A DNA stretch of 64,000 nt, taken from assembly GCA_963576785.1 (NCBI GenBank), contig OY756145.1:2046001-2110000 (forward strand). Direction: 5' to 3'. The translations under genes and the position numbers were made by a program. The notes beneath the pieces were generated by a model. It saw only the letters and a list, made by a program, of their open reading frames with translations. It searched no databases and was not told where the DNA came from. Positions 1 through 10,347 of this stretch are shown piece after piece. Numbering within the stretch: the first letter of the stretch is position 1; each line of letters starts with the position of its first letter. Source of the stretch: Chlorophyllum brunneum (lineage: Eukaryota; Basidiomycota; Agaricomycetes; Agaricales; Agaricaceae).

Positions 1-1217
1 ATACCCGAAACTGGTGGCGTACAAGTAACGCTCATAGAAGCGAATCATTGCCCCGGATCATGTATCTTTTTATTCGAGGGGCAACAGACTGTCAACGCGG
101 GTGACAGTGCCTTCCGATCGGCTTTCATAAGCTCGTCGAAAGTATTCCGGTATTTGCACTGCGGCGACTTCCGTGCGTCACCGAAACATGTCATGCATCC
201 CGCTGTGAGAGGGAAGAAGATTGATCATGTTTATCTGGATACGACGTATCTCGACCCAAGGGTAATGATCAAGGTTTCTATTGGTGTGGAGGAACATGTT
301 TCGCTGATTGCATGTTCTCAGTACACATTCCCGGCTCAGCCGCTTGTTATATCTGCTTGCGCGGAGCTTTCCCGTCGGCTCATTGCAGGGGAGCCCACCA
401 CCACGAATAAGACTATGAAATCCTGGTTACCCTCCCTACCCTCTCTCAAATCTACTGCGGAACTATCAAATAAAAAAGATAGAATCCTTGTCGTTGTCGG
501 GTGTGTTTTCTCCTCTTCCTTACTCTCCACTCACTCAACCTTTCCGTTCAACTTGACCATAGGACATATTCGATTGGCAAAGAACGCATAGTGAAAGCAA
601 TTGCTCGCGCTCTGGTCTCCAAGATCTACTGCGACGCTCGCAAAACTGCGATCCTCCGCTGTGAAGGCGACACTGAACTGGAATTAATGCTTACATCCGA
701 TCCATTGGAAGCGATCGTTCATTTGGTACCTCTTGGGACAATCGCGACGGATCGTCTGAAGATTTATATAGATCGGTTCAAGGGTGCTTTCACAAAAGTC
801 GTTGGCTTCCGACCAACAGGATGGACGTGAGTTGCGTTTATCTTTTGAGACGCACCAGACGTATTAGATCCTTCATACAGATATACTCAGCGATCTGGAT
901 TGGACCAAATGGCAAGCATTGCGAGTATCCTCAGTCGTGCATCTCAGAAAGACTTCACATTTGCCGACCTCCAACAATCACCGAAGTCAACTTCGTCCAT
1001 CCAAGTTTATGGCGTTCCTTACTCAGAGCACTCTTCGTTTTATGAGCTAACCTGTTTTGCAATGTCCTTCAACTGGGTCAAGATGATTGCAACGGTGAAC
1101 GTGGGCAGCGAGAGCTCTCGAGGGAAGATGGCGAAATGGGTCGAAAGATGGGAAACGGAGAGAAGAAAACGGGGTGATGATATTCTAGTGACCCCACGCC
1201 ACGATGACTACTGGTAG
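1..1217 (+). CDS. PSO2: DNA cross-link repair nuclease PSO2/SNM1 (3' part)
   Basis: C-terminal part of an SNM1/PSO2 5'-exonuclease of the metallo-beta-lactamase/beta-CASP class, which acts in the nucleus on interstrand cross-links. The window opens inside the gene, so the start and the HxHxDH metal motif are missing. Visible are metal-binding motifs NHCPGS and LHCGDFR, then DTTYLDP, followed after two introns by GTYSIGKERI and the DRMBL domain (LVPLGTI, RPTGWT, YSEHSSFYEL), which is diagnostic for this family. Introns start near 260, 501 and 829. The stop is the TAG at 1215-1217. The gene converges with RPS4, whose stop lies 145 bp away on the other strand. No defect is seen in the visible part. 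Confidence 0.9.
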
Positions 1218-1361
1218 TCGCTAAGAGATGGCAAATGTGGCATATATCAGATCATAATCGGAATGTACCATGTATTGCATGAGCGTTTTTTCAGGGGACT
1301 AAGCATACAAGACATAGCAAGGAGAAAGACAGAAAACCGAGGAAGACACTCAGGGATCAAT

Positions 1362-2501
1362 CTATTGCTCAGCCGTGCGTTTCCTCCTGATATCTCTCTC
1401 CTCTGAGATGGTAAGTTTGAGACCCTTGCCCTTGGGCAGCGACACCCAGGGCTTGGTGCCGTCACCAATGACGAAAATGTTGGAAATGCTACATTAAGGT
1501 AAGGATGCTTCCTAAAGGATGTGATTGGACACTCACCGAGTGGCGAAAGTCCTGTCCAAGGAATCCCTAACGTGCACAATATCAAAACCACCAATGTGCT
1601 TCTCGCGATGTGTGATAACACCGGCACGGCCCATGTTACGACCACCCGTGATGATGACAATGTTGCCAGTATCGAACTTGACAAAGTCGGTGATCTTGTT
1701 CTGCTCGATGTCAAACTTGACGGTGTCATTGACGCGGATGAGGGGGTCGGGATAACGGATTGTTCGGCCGTCGTGGGTAACAATGTGGGGAACACCGCGG
1801 GCACCAAGAGCAACCTTGCGGACCTTGAGGAGCTTGTAGGTGGCCTCCTCGGGGGTGATGCGGTGGATGGTGAAACGGCCCTTGACGTCGTAGAGGAGAC
1901 GGAAATGCTCCCCGGACTTCTCAATGCTGATGACATCTAGAATCGCCAGAAGAACGCATAATCAGCTTCCCAACTCCTCAATACAACGGTCTGAAGGAGA
2001 CCGACCCATGAAACCAGCTGGGTAGGTGGGGTCTGTGCGAACTTTGCCATCGATTTTAATCAGGCGCTGCTGGACGATAGCAGTCACTTCACGGCCAGTC
2101 AAGGCATATTTTAGCCTGTTGCGGAGGAAGACGGTGAGAGGGAGGGATTCGCGAAGTTTGTGGGGACCGGGGGAGGGACGAGGAGCCTATAAATCCAAGA
2201 CCGGTTTTGAGTTCGACTTTCACAAATGGTTTCACAGTCGTGCGTACGTAGGTTCCGCTCAGCTTGTCCAACATCCATGACGAAGGCGCAGCAAGACGCT
2301 TCAAGTGCTTTTTGGGGCCCCGAGCCTATTATAAACACAAGTGTTAGCGATCTGAAGTGTAGATGAGATTCCGCCTGTTGGCCTATTCCAAGAGGGTTAT
2401 CCAAGGGGTTTGGTGTGCATCCAGTGAAACCGGGCAGCATTTTGGTTCATAGAGACGTGAAAGGTCCCTGGAATGGTATGAAGGATCTGGATACTGACCA
2501 T
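1362..2501 (-). CDS. RPS4: 40S ribosomal protein S4
   Basis: Structural protein of the small ribosomal subunit. Exons (high to low coordinate) are 2501-2499, 2325-2248, 2186-2006, 1936-1537 and 1488-1362, summing to 789 nt and 262 residues, the usual size of eS4. The N-terminus reads [15 protein letters not shown] and the C-terminus contains [19 protein letters not shown]. The S4 RNA-binding and KOW parts run through exons 3-4. The first exon carries only the ATG: the start codon is followed directly by an intron of 173 nt, the longest in the gene, a layout shared with RPL43 in this window. All introns are GT-AG. The family assignment is essentially certain. Confidence 0.97.
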
Positions 2502-2946
2502 GTTGTGCTTGCGAGTGCTTGAGGAGTCTTGAGGATGTCGTACCCGTTGGCGAGTGTGTTTTGCCAGGCGCCCTCAGCACTCCGTGCGAAAATGTGACGT
2601 GACATTGGCGTTACCCCCAGATCAAGGGTCGGTAACGCGATGTCACGCACCGTCCAGGAAACGCTCTTCTCCGGGTTTAAACTTCTGCACACGGTCGAGG
2701 TCTATAAATATTGCACAGAAAGAACAAAAAGTCTATGCAAAGACATCGTAAAGGAAGTCCATGTAAGTTAAACGATAGCAAACAGTCCCAACATTATCCA
2801 TTGGTACATCTCAGGTGTGATTAATTTAATTGTGTTTGATCTACTGACCGGGACTACGGTATGGAAAACTTGGTTTGCCGGTATTGCGAAAATATCTACT
2901 TATTTTAGGCTTGTTTTCTATTCCAACAAGTCGTTGTGCCTCAGAA
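2502..2946. promoter_or_regulatory. RPS4 upstream region
   Basis: This 445-bp gap lies upstream of RPS4 and downstream of the transporter gene, both on the minus strand, so it should hold the RPS4 promoter and the transporter 3' end. It contains AT-rich stretches, for example around 2701-2715 and 2818-2832. No coding exon or known operator was recognised. Confidence 0.45.
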
Positions 2947-4703
2947 CTAAGCCATGACAGGATCTGCCCGGCGCCCCAGTTCGTGTGCTTGGATATATCC
3001 GTCGGGCAGGGGTATCGTATGTGATGTTGGAGAATCCAAGGAGGGAGGAGGTGAGGGATACGAGTTGATGGGAGATACAATGCGAAGAGATATTGATTCT
3101 TTCTTTGACGGGGGCTTGACCACATGGCCCTTGGAAGACACATGACTACTGAAAGTTGCGATCGGAGAAACCGGTGGCCTCTGGTGCTGATGGCCTGCGT
3201 GATGTACAGTTGTTCCCGAGACGTGAATCGACATTCCCCTAGGTCTGGCGTATGCGGACCCATTTGGTACGCCAGTTACGGTGGGAGGATGATCCGATTG
3301 AGTAAATGATGACACGTATTCGTTTGGCGGCGTTTCTGTCCCCGAGAGAAGGCGCGACTCTGACTTGGTTGTCGGAAGCATCAAATCCCGTGCTGCTTGC
3401 ACCCTAGTCATCTTCTTCTCGCCCCTCTCCACATCCCCCTTGGTATTATTGTACATGTAAAGGCCGGTAAAGGCCAAAACGATGCCTATCGCCTGAACGG
3501 GGTGAACTGCCTGATTGAACCATATGATGGCGATGCAGATGACAGCAACCCGTTTGATAAGCGAGGCGATAGAATAGGTGACAGGGGATGTGGACGATAG
3601 GATGATGAAGGCAATGATATTCTGAGCAAAATGCACGGTTCCGTTCATGAGAAAGTAATAAACCACAGAGTGCGGGGTAGCGTGTCCTTGCTTTGGGTGG
3701 GAGATGTGATTGGGATGCGCTCGGGCGGCCAACAGAAGGGGAAGGTCGTAATACGTCCATAAGGGAATCATGAGTAGAAAAGCCATGCCCGACGAATACA
3801 AGAGAAGATTTAACTTGTCCAATTTGTGAGAGCTTCCGGCAAAACCGTTCGAATTGGAAGGCATTATTTTCTTGAAAAAGATGTTGGAACTGACGAAGAC
3901 AAGGGCAGAACCGAAAGCGCAGAGTAAACCAATGAGGTCGGATGCGGAGACGTCATATGAACATGCAAGTATGACACCGATGGTCAGCGGAAGTAGGGAA
4001 ATGTAAGTTTTGCTCGAGTAGCTGACGCCGAACAGGAGGGCATAGGCAGCAACAGTAAATAGGGGTGAGAGTGCCTGGAGAGATTCAGAATAGGCCCGCG
4101 GACGAGGTAAATGAAGCACACCTTGATGGTATGTACAGTGCTCACAGGTACCCTTGATATGGCCATACTAGAGAGAATGTGGCCCCCGACCTGGAACAAA
4201 CCCATCGGAAAAGTATTCTGTAGGATTGCTTTTGTGGGTGTACGCAATCTGGAGAATCGAACAAGTGGTGACATGAAAAGGAGGCAGAAGACTGCGATAA
4301 AACCGAACTGGATGAAGGTCAGGGTGATAGGGTAGCGGAACTGGCCAAGGATCGCCTTGCCCGTGTTGGATGAAAGTGCCGAAGTCATGTACCACAGACA
4401 ACAGAGGAGGACGAAAACGGGCATAGAAAATGATGTGTCCCTTGTCGACAACGGCTTTGAGCTAGCCGTGGTCGATCTGCTCGCTTGTGCATGCCAAAAC
4501 TGGGCTGCCAGCCGGCGCAGGTTCATGAGTGCGTCCTGCGCACTGGTAGTGAGTTGGCAGAAGAACGACTGTTGCTTGCTGCTCCAGCCACCTGGGAGGG
4601 TAAGGCCCCTTGTGGCAAGGGGTTGTGCGGTGTCGTTCCAGTGCGATTTTTGGTGATGGTCGGAAGTGAGGTGCTGGGGATAGCCATTGGGGGGATGGTA
4701 CAT
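2947..4703 (-). CDS. Triose-phosphate/nucleotide-sugar transporter family protein (Sly41-like)
   Basis: Multi-pass transporter of the drug/metabolite transporter superfamily, TPT branch, expected in ER/Golgi membranes. Two exons, 4703-4122 and 4074-2947, give 569 residues. After a hydrophilic N-terminus of about 90 residues come several hydrophobic helices. Family motifs seen are SNTGKAIL, TLTFIQFGF, SSMAISRVPVSTVHTIK and, across the intron, ALSPLFTVAAYALLFG, which match the TPT domain. A second cluster contains FVSSNIFFKKI and PVTYSIASLIKRV. The C-terminal tail of roughly 150 residues is Ser/Pro/His-rich and probably cytosolic. The TPT family is clear. The substrate is not readable from sequence, and the Sly41 comparison is from recalled family motifs. 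Confidence 0.85.
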
Positions 4704-5140
4704 ATCGTTGTTGGGAGAGGGTTAAAAAGACGAGATAAATAAAAGCATACGCAGTGTAGGGACAGTTGCGGAGACGTCTGTGCCTCGGCCTGCTCTGGTG
4801 CGAGAGGCGGTGGTGGTGGTAATAGCGGTGTTTGGCCGTCCCGCCCGTTTGTTGTTGCCTGTCACCGCCACATCCTGTCACATCAATCCCAGATCCTGGA
4901 CAAATGGGCAATAGAGCCCCGCGAACAGCTTTACAATTTATTCAGAATAGCTAGTCTTGAGTACCAGAATGCACTACAGGACTCCAGGGTTTTTGTCCAC
5001 TGCCTGTTGCATGCATCCCACTCCATAGCAACGAGTGGAGCAAGTGTGAACGTGCTCCGAATCTTATCAGATAATGTCACTAGTGATGCTTTTCGGATCC
5101 GACCACAGCCCAGCATATCGAACCCATTTCTGCTCTACCT
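4704..5140. promoter_or_regulatory. Divergent promoter region, transporter / SFH5
   Basis: This 437-bp gap separates two divergently transcribed genes and should hold both promoters. No conserved element could be named. Confidence 0.45.
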
Positions 5141-6417
5141 ATGGCCACCCAACCCACATCCACAGAACACGCACCTGCAGAGATTGTTACTCCTCCAGTC
5201 AATCCACAAGTCCCAACTGCAACCACCACAGCGGAGGCGCCTCAACCAGGTGCCACACCTACACTTCCAGCCGAAACCGCTGCACCCACCGCACCACCGC
5301 CCGAAAAGGCCTTGGAGGAACCAGAACCCCAGAACCCTCTCACAGAGAGATTCACTACCCAAGAATGGACCTCCCTTAAGGAGTTTAGGGTACGCACACA
5401 CACAACTATTCACCCATACCCGAAGCATCTCAGTGGACAATTCATCAACAGGCCCTCCTCCCAGAGATACTAGCAGATGCCTTTCCGGATGATCCCAAAG
5501 CCAATGAGACACCTATCACCATGTGGGGCGTAAAGATCGACCCTTCCAGCCCTCGCAACGCCAAAGTCAGCGTGATATTAATGAAGTTCCTCCGTGCGAG
5601 GTAACGTCATTCAAATATCCTCCACTAAAATATCATAGATATCGCTAATACGGTGGCACCAGGAACCTGAGTGTCCGTGACGCTCGAGACATGTTCCAGA
5701 CCACATTGCGCTGGAGGAAATCGTTCAATATTGAAAGTGTAATGACAGAAAAGTTTCCAGACGGCCTTTTCGATACCATGGCCCATGTCTATGGGCGTGA
5801 CAAGGAAGACCGTCCGGTCATGTACAATATCTATGGCGGTGGCCAAGACCTCAGGGCAATCTTTTCTGACGTTCAATTGTTCCTTCGGTTAGCATATCCG
5901 CAATAATATCTCCGTTGCTTTTCTGATCTACCCCCAGTTGGCGGGTTGCTCTCCAGGAACGCTTGATGCAACAACTAGACTTTGAAACTGTTGACCAAAC
6001 GGTCCAAGTGCATGGTGCGTATATAGGGCATTCCATTTTCTCGGATGAATTCAACACCACCCACAGATTATGAAGGTGTTGGCATTACCTCCCGTGATCA
6101 AAATTCGAAGAACGCAGCCCAGGAAGCTACCAACATTTTTACTTGTCACTATCCGGAGCTTCTTGTGGGCATATTCGTTTTCCCCTCTGCTGGGATATGC
6201 TGATAGTTGTCTATTACAGTATAGGAAGTTCTTCGTCAACGTGCCCACCCTCCTCAACTGGATATTCTGGGCGTTCAAGCCCCTCCTCCCAGCTGCCACT
6301 CTGGCCAAGATGTCAGTCGTTGGAACTGGTAGTCATGCCATTTACAGGGCTTTGAGCCCCTACATCGACAAGAATCAAATCCCAAGACGGTACGGTGGCC
6401 AAGCAGATGGTTTTTAA
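5141..6417 (+). CDS. SFH5: Phosphatidylinositol transfer protein SFH5 (Sec14/CRAL-TRIO)
   Basis: Non-classical Sec14-family lipid exchanger that moves phosphatidylinositol, in yeast at ER-plasma membrane contacts. Six exons (5141-5389, 5452-5600, 5663-5887, 5938-6014, 6067-6164, 6220-6417) give 331 residues. A Pro/Ala/Thr-rich N-terminus of about 65 residues precedes the CRAL-TRIO N part (LKEFR-ALLPEILADAF, KFLRAR) and the lipid-binding lobe (RPVMYNIYGG, FFVNVPTLLNWIFWAFKP). The C-terminus has IPRRYGGQADGF, with the GG of Sec14 proteins. The start at 5141 was chosen because it is the first ATG in frame with the family sequence. All introns are GT-AG and 52-62 nt. SFH5 proteins can also bind haem, which cannot be judged here. 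Confidence 0.9.
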
Positions 6418-6763
6418 CGATTTTCCAGAACTACGTCCATGCTTCAACTAGTGATTTTATCAGTGCACTCTTGACCGTAGTCGGAACACTTTGATAGTTG
6501 CTCATACCCGTTCATCAAACCCAGTTTACGAATTCTGATGACAATGTTTTCGATTAAATGATCATTCCGTGGTGCAATGCCTAAGGCAGTCGAATATCAT
6601 TTTGTTATGCCTACAAAATCATTTCCTTGAGTGGGCCACACCTGTCCTTCGGGCGTAGATAAAAATTGCTCAAAATGACGGCGGCGGCGAGTTTAATGCA
6701 TTTTGGGTTCATAGCACATACGAACATACATGATGACAAGGGAAAAGAGGGTGATCCAAGTTT
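6418..6763. other. Gap between convergent SFH5 and RPL43
   Basis: 346 bp between two convergent stops. It should contain both 3' UTRs. Nothing else was recognised. Confidence 0.5.
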
Positions 6764-7274
6764 CTAAGCCTCCGTCAACTCGCGCAACCGACGAATAGTA
6801 CTACAAGAAACAATATCAATGCGTGATCCAGTTGTCGAACGCAAAATACGTACCTGCGCACGGTGGCAGCAGCGGTCGTTGTCACAGTCCAAGCTCCACC
6901 AGCAATCGTCTTCTTGCAAGCTCTGCATTTCCAGATGCCAACAGCAGTCCTCTTCACGGAGTCCTACAGTGACCAGTTAGCTATAACATACCACTGATTA
7001 CATTCGGGAGGATGTGCACCTTGCCGCAGAATGTACATGTGTATCTAGCATGTTGAGAGACTTCCATTTTCTTCACCTGTTTCCTGAGGGAGGCACCGTA
7101 ACGCTAGCCAGCCAAAAGCTTCAACATGATGTCCTGAAGCAAGGGGATTAAGTTGGAGGAGACGTACTGTGCCATACTTTCCGGTGATGCCGACCTTCTT
7201 AGTACGTTTTGTCTATAAAGTTTTACCGTCAGATATTCTGCATATAGGATGCATGAATTGTACAGACTGACCAT
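6764..7274 (-). CDS. RPL43: 60S ribosomal protein L43 (eL43/L37a)
   Basis: Zinc-ribbon protein of the large ribosomal subunit. Five exons (7274-7272, 7212-7168, 7103-7020, 6963-6854, 6800-6764) sum to 279 nt and 92 residues, the normal length. The protein begins [19 protein letters not shown] and ends [12 protein letters not shown]. The four zinc cysteines lie in CTFCGK and CRACKK. As in RPS4, the first exon is just the ATG with the donor gtcagt straight after it. All introns are GT-AG and 53-64 nt. Because the exons are so small, automated gene finders are likely to miss this gene or shorten it. Confidence 0.96.
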
Positions 7275-8142
7275 CTTGGGACGGAGGGGAGGAGATTATG
7301 GAGTCGACGCACGCGCTGGCCTAGGGTGATTGTGGGTATTGGTAGCGTGGGCGAATGTCTCGGCATATACCGAAAACTATACAGGTTTTCGGGCAGCCAC
7401 GAGATCTGATACTTAGATCCGTGTTGGTGCATATGCTGCGTGGTGGACCACACGATTACTGAGATGAATACTGTGATGAGTATTGGACACCCTTACCCAC
7501 GTATGCGGGCTGGTAACTATCTGGAATTATGTCGTGTACGAGTTCATTTTATCTTATACCTGTACCCATTCTTTGAATTCCTGTTCCTTGGACGATACTC
7601 GATTTCTGTGCTCAGTATCTCCATCCAATGTCCCTGAGGTTCCGGAGCGATGTGATCTATGACAACGGAAGTGTGCAATTGATTAGGAGTCCTATTTCCT
7701 ATTGACACTATGACTTTTTTTAGTGGGTTCTGCAGAGACTGTCAAGAGAGAGAGAGAGAGAGAAAAGTATTGTGGGTAATACTTAGAGTTAGACATTGTC
7801 GCTCTGTCGAACACCATGTAGTATTGGGTACGGAGTCGAACAGCTACTTTTAGTATCGAGATAGTCGCTCCCATTCCTATCTGGCAACATCCGCTCAACC
7901 TCAAAGATACATTATTTCAGACGCATGGGTAATTCTTTGCTTCGCGACCACACTTATGAACAGGTGCCATAGAAGGTTCGGTCATTTACGAGTCGACTGT
8001 GAGCGGAACCACCTTTATGAATCTATTTTTAGTTCTGCTCCGTTGACACTATTTACCTCTATTTGTTATTAGTCTTTGCAGGTGTCTTCATCGTCGCTTA
8101 GTTCAAGTGCCTGCTATCCCCTTCCCGTTATCACAAACAAAA
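7275..8142. promoter_or_regulatory. Divergent promoter region, RPL43 / PAF1
   Basis: 868 bp between divergent RPL43 and PAF1. It should contain both promoters and the 5' UTRs. A GA dinucleotide tract lies at 7746-7763. Short ORFs here have no family resemblance and I do not call them genes. Confidence 0.5.
7746..7763. repeat. (AG)n simple repeat
   Basis: About nine uninterrupted AG units in the RPL43/PAF1 intergenic region. On the opposite strand this is a CT-rich tract, which is common in fungal promoters. Confidence 0.85.
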
Positions 8143-9727
8143 ATGAGTTTTAAGAAAAGGTGTGTTGTTCTCGTTTCACACTACGAAACAGTGTATTGAC
8201 TTCAAAAAGCTCAAAGCTAGATCTTCTCGTACGCGTCCGATACTCTAATCCACTCCCTGCGCCCCCATGTCCGCCAAAACTCCTAGACATACCAACGAAC
8301 CCCATGCGCTATACGCGACCTGAGTTCTTGAATGAACTCGTAAACGAGACATCATTACCTATGATTGTCGATGCTGAACTTGGGATGCCACTGGATTTGG
8401 GAAAGTGGGAGTCGTTATGGGAGGATGGTGCTAATGATTCTGGTGAGTAACAGACTACGTACTACACATAAATGTTAGTTTGAATTGACCCTTATCATCT
8501 TTGAATGATTGTATGATGTAGCATTGAATCCGGACCCTTCAAATCTACCAAAGCTGGACCCGAGGGATGCGTTCCTCTTATCCGACCCGTCCAGTTCAAC
8601 GGGAATTACAGCGAGTGTGGGAAGCGGGAGTGGCGCTGCAACACCGCTAGCCCATGTTCCATGGTTGCGGAAAACGGAGTATATCAGCAGAGAAGGCATT
8701 TTGAGGGCCTCCTCGCAGGACTCCGCGTGCGTACTCCTCATTCCTTCTTCCGAACTATTGAAGTAATTACTTGTATGATAGAAAGCAGATTCCGTCTACA
8801 CCCATCGACATCTCTCGAAACGCGCAACTACGCGACATCGAGGCGTCTTTCGCAGCATCGAATGATAATTTCGATCTGTCTACATTGAAACATCCTAATA
8901 ATTCGGATATTACGGCGGTAGAATCGTATCCTATTCTGCCGGATGCAGACATTTGGCCAAATCAATACGACTTGTTCAGGTTCTCAGAGCGGCCTGGGGA
9001 CAGAGCTGTGGATGTGCGTTTTTATCCTGTTTCGTTGATATGACGCTCGCTCATGCACGTTTTCCCTCTTCGATTTACAGGTGGTAGACGAGCGTCTGGA
9101 CTGCGCGATCCTGAGACCCATGAAAACGGAACACGACTCTTTTCTTGCTTACTACCTTACACAGGACGACGGGTCTGCTCTCCGGCTCAAAGAAACGCGA
9201 GAAGGTGTCGCGCCGTACGAGGTCCCAGAGGACCAAGAACCCACGTTGTTCCAATTCGTCCGCGATTACGAGACTATCAAGGTGGAACAGAACATTGACA
9301 ACGAGTTCCTGTTGGTGCTATGGGATGGGGATGAGCCTCAGAGCTTCGAGGATGTGATAGCGGGCATTGAGAAGAAGACTTCAAGGAGAGGGAAAGGTGC
9401 TTATTACAAGAACATTGAGAGGAAGATGCTGCTGAAGAAGAAGCGAGCGAATGTGAGCGGCGGTTCTGTGATGACCTTTGGTTCATTGATGACCTTTCTT
9501 TCTTTCTTTCGCAGCAATACGAGCAATACGATGACAAATGGGAGGTAATAAGAATGACACATGCACCCATTAGTGAAGAGGAGGAGACTGAACGGCAGGA
9601 CTATCTTGCAGAGGTTTCAGATCCGGATTATTTATTGAGGATGCGGACAGATGCGGATGCGGAGGGTGAGATTGAAGTGGATGAGTCTATGTTTATGAAC
9701 GGTACGGTGGCGGGAGTGGCAGCATGA
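8143..9727 (+). CDS. PAF1: RNA polymerase II-associated factor PAF1
   Basis: Subunit of the Paf1 complex, which travels with RNA polymerase II and supports elongation and histone modification. Six exons (8143-8159, 8210-8442, 8522-8726, 8782-9013, 9081-9452, 9515-9727) give 423 residues. Diagnostic stretches are [40 protein letters not shown] and [14 protein letters not shown] near the N-terminus, then a middle part with [20 protein letters not shown] and ILRPMK. The C-terminus is acidic ([20 protein letters not shown]), as in other Paf1 proteins. The first exon is only 17 nt (MSFKK plus two bases), which makes the start easy to miss. All introns are GT-AG. Confidence 0.95.
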
Positions 9728-10347
9728 TAGGGAAAATATGTGGAACATGTAGCCAGTTTGTAGTTGTCAGATGTGTTCCGGGCCGTGCCGCAACGTCGAA
9801 GCGCTTCTCGGCGCCACCTGAGGTCAACATAGATATGGTACACATCACATATCTGACGGAAAATCTTAAGGCTCAGCTCTGAAACAAGATACATGGGCGC
9901 TCTCGGAAGGGTCACTTCGAAACCAACTTCTACGGAGAAGCAGTGTTGGTTGGCAGGGTTCGTGATAGGTGAGTTGGTAAATCGAACGTGGACGGGTTCT
10001 TGGTGAGGTGCCAGATGCAGGCCTAGGACTCGCTGGCAAAATTTCACGTTTCATTCCCTGAAAGATGGTCACCTGAGATATCAGGAGGACTGGAACGTTT
10101 CCTGCACTCTTAAATTGGGGCAGCGATGACTGCCTTCTGGGTGCCACGAACCTGACAACTGAAAAAAAGTGCGACCGGGGTGCTACTAGCTCACGAAAGC
10201 CAGGTCATATGATGGTCAGCGGACGAAAAAGAAAGCGAAATGAAAAAGTGAATAGGAGGCAATTACGGAAGATGCGGGGATGGCCGTGATGTCATGTGTG
10301 GGTGCTGAAGTATAGATAGCACGCCGGGACAGAGACCCTGTCTGCCC
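9728..10347. promoter_or_regulatory. Gap between PAF1 and the Ser/Pro-rich gene
   Basis: 620 bp holding the PAF1 3' end and the presumed promoter of the next gene. Minus-strand ORFs of 90-140 codons cross it but show no family signal or plausible splice pattern. Confidence 0.4.

Noticed and set aside
1247..1936. 229-codon minus-strand frame
   Set aside because: Out of frame with RPS4 on the same strand; the RPS4 reading explains the sequence fully.
7692..7904. 70-codon minus-strand frame over the AG repeat
   Set aside because: Repeat-driven Ser/Leu run; no support as a gene.
9628..10147. Overlapping minus-strand frames of 93 and 139 codons
   Set aside because: No family resemblance, and they overlap the PAF1 3' exon. 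More likely non-coding.
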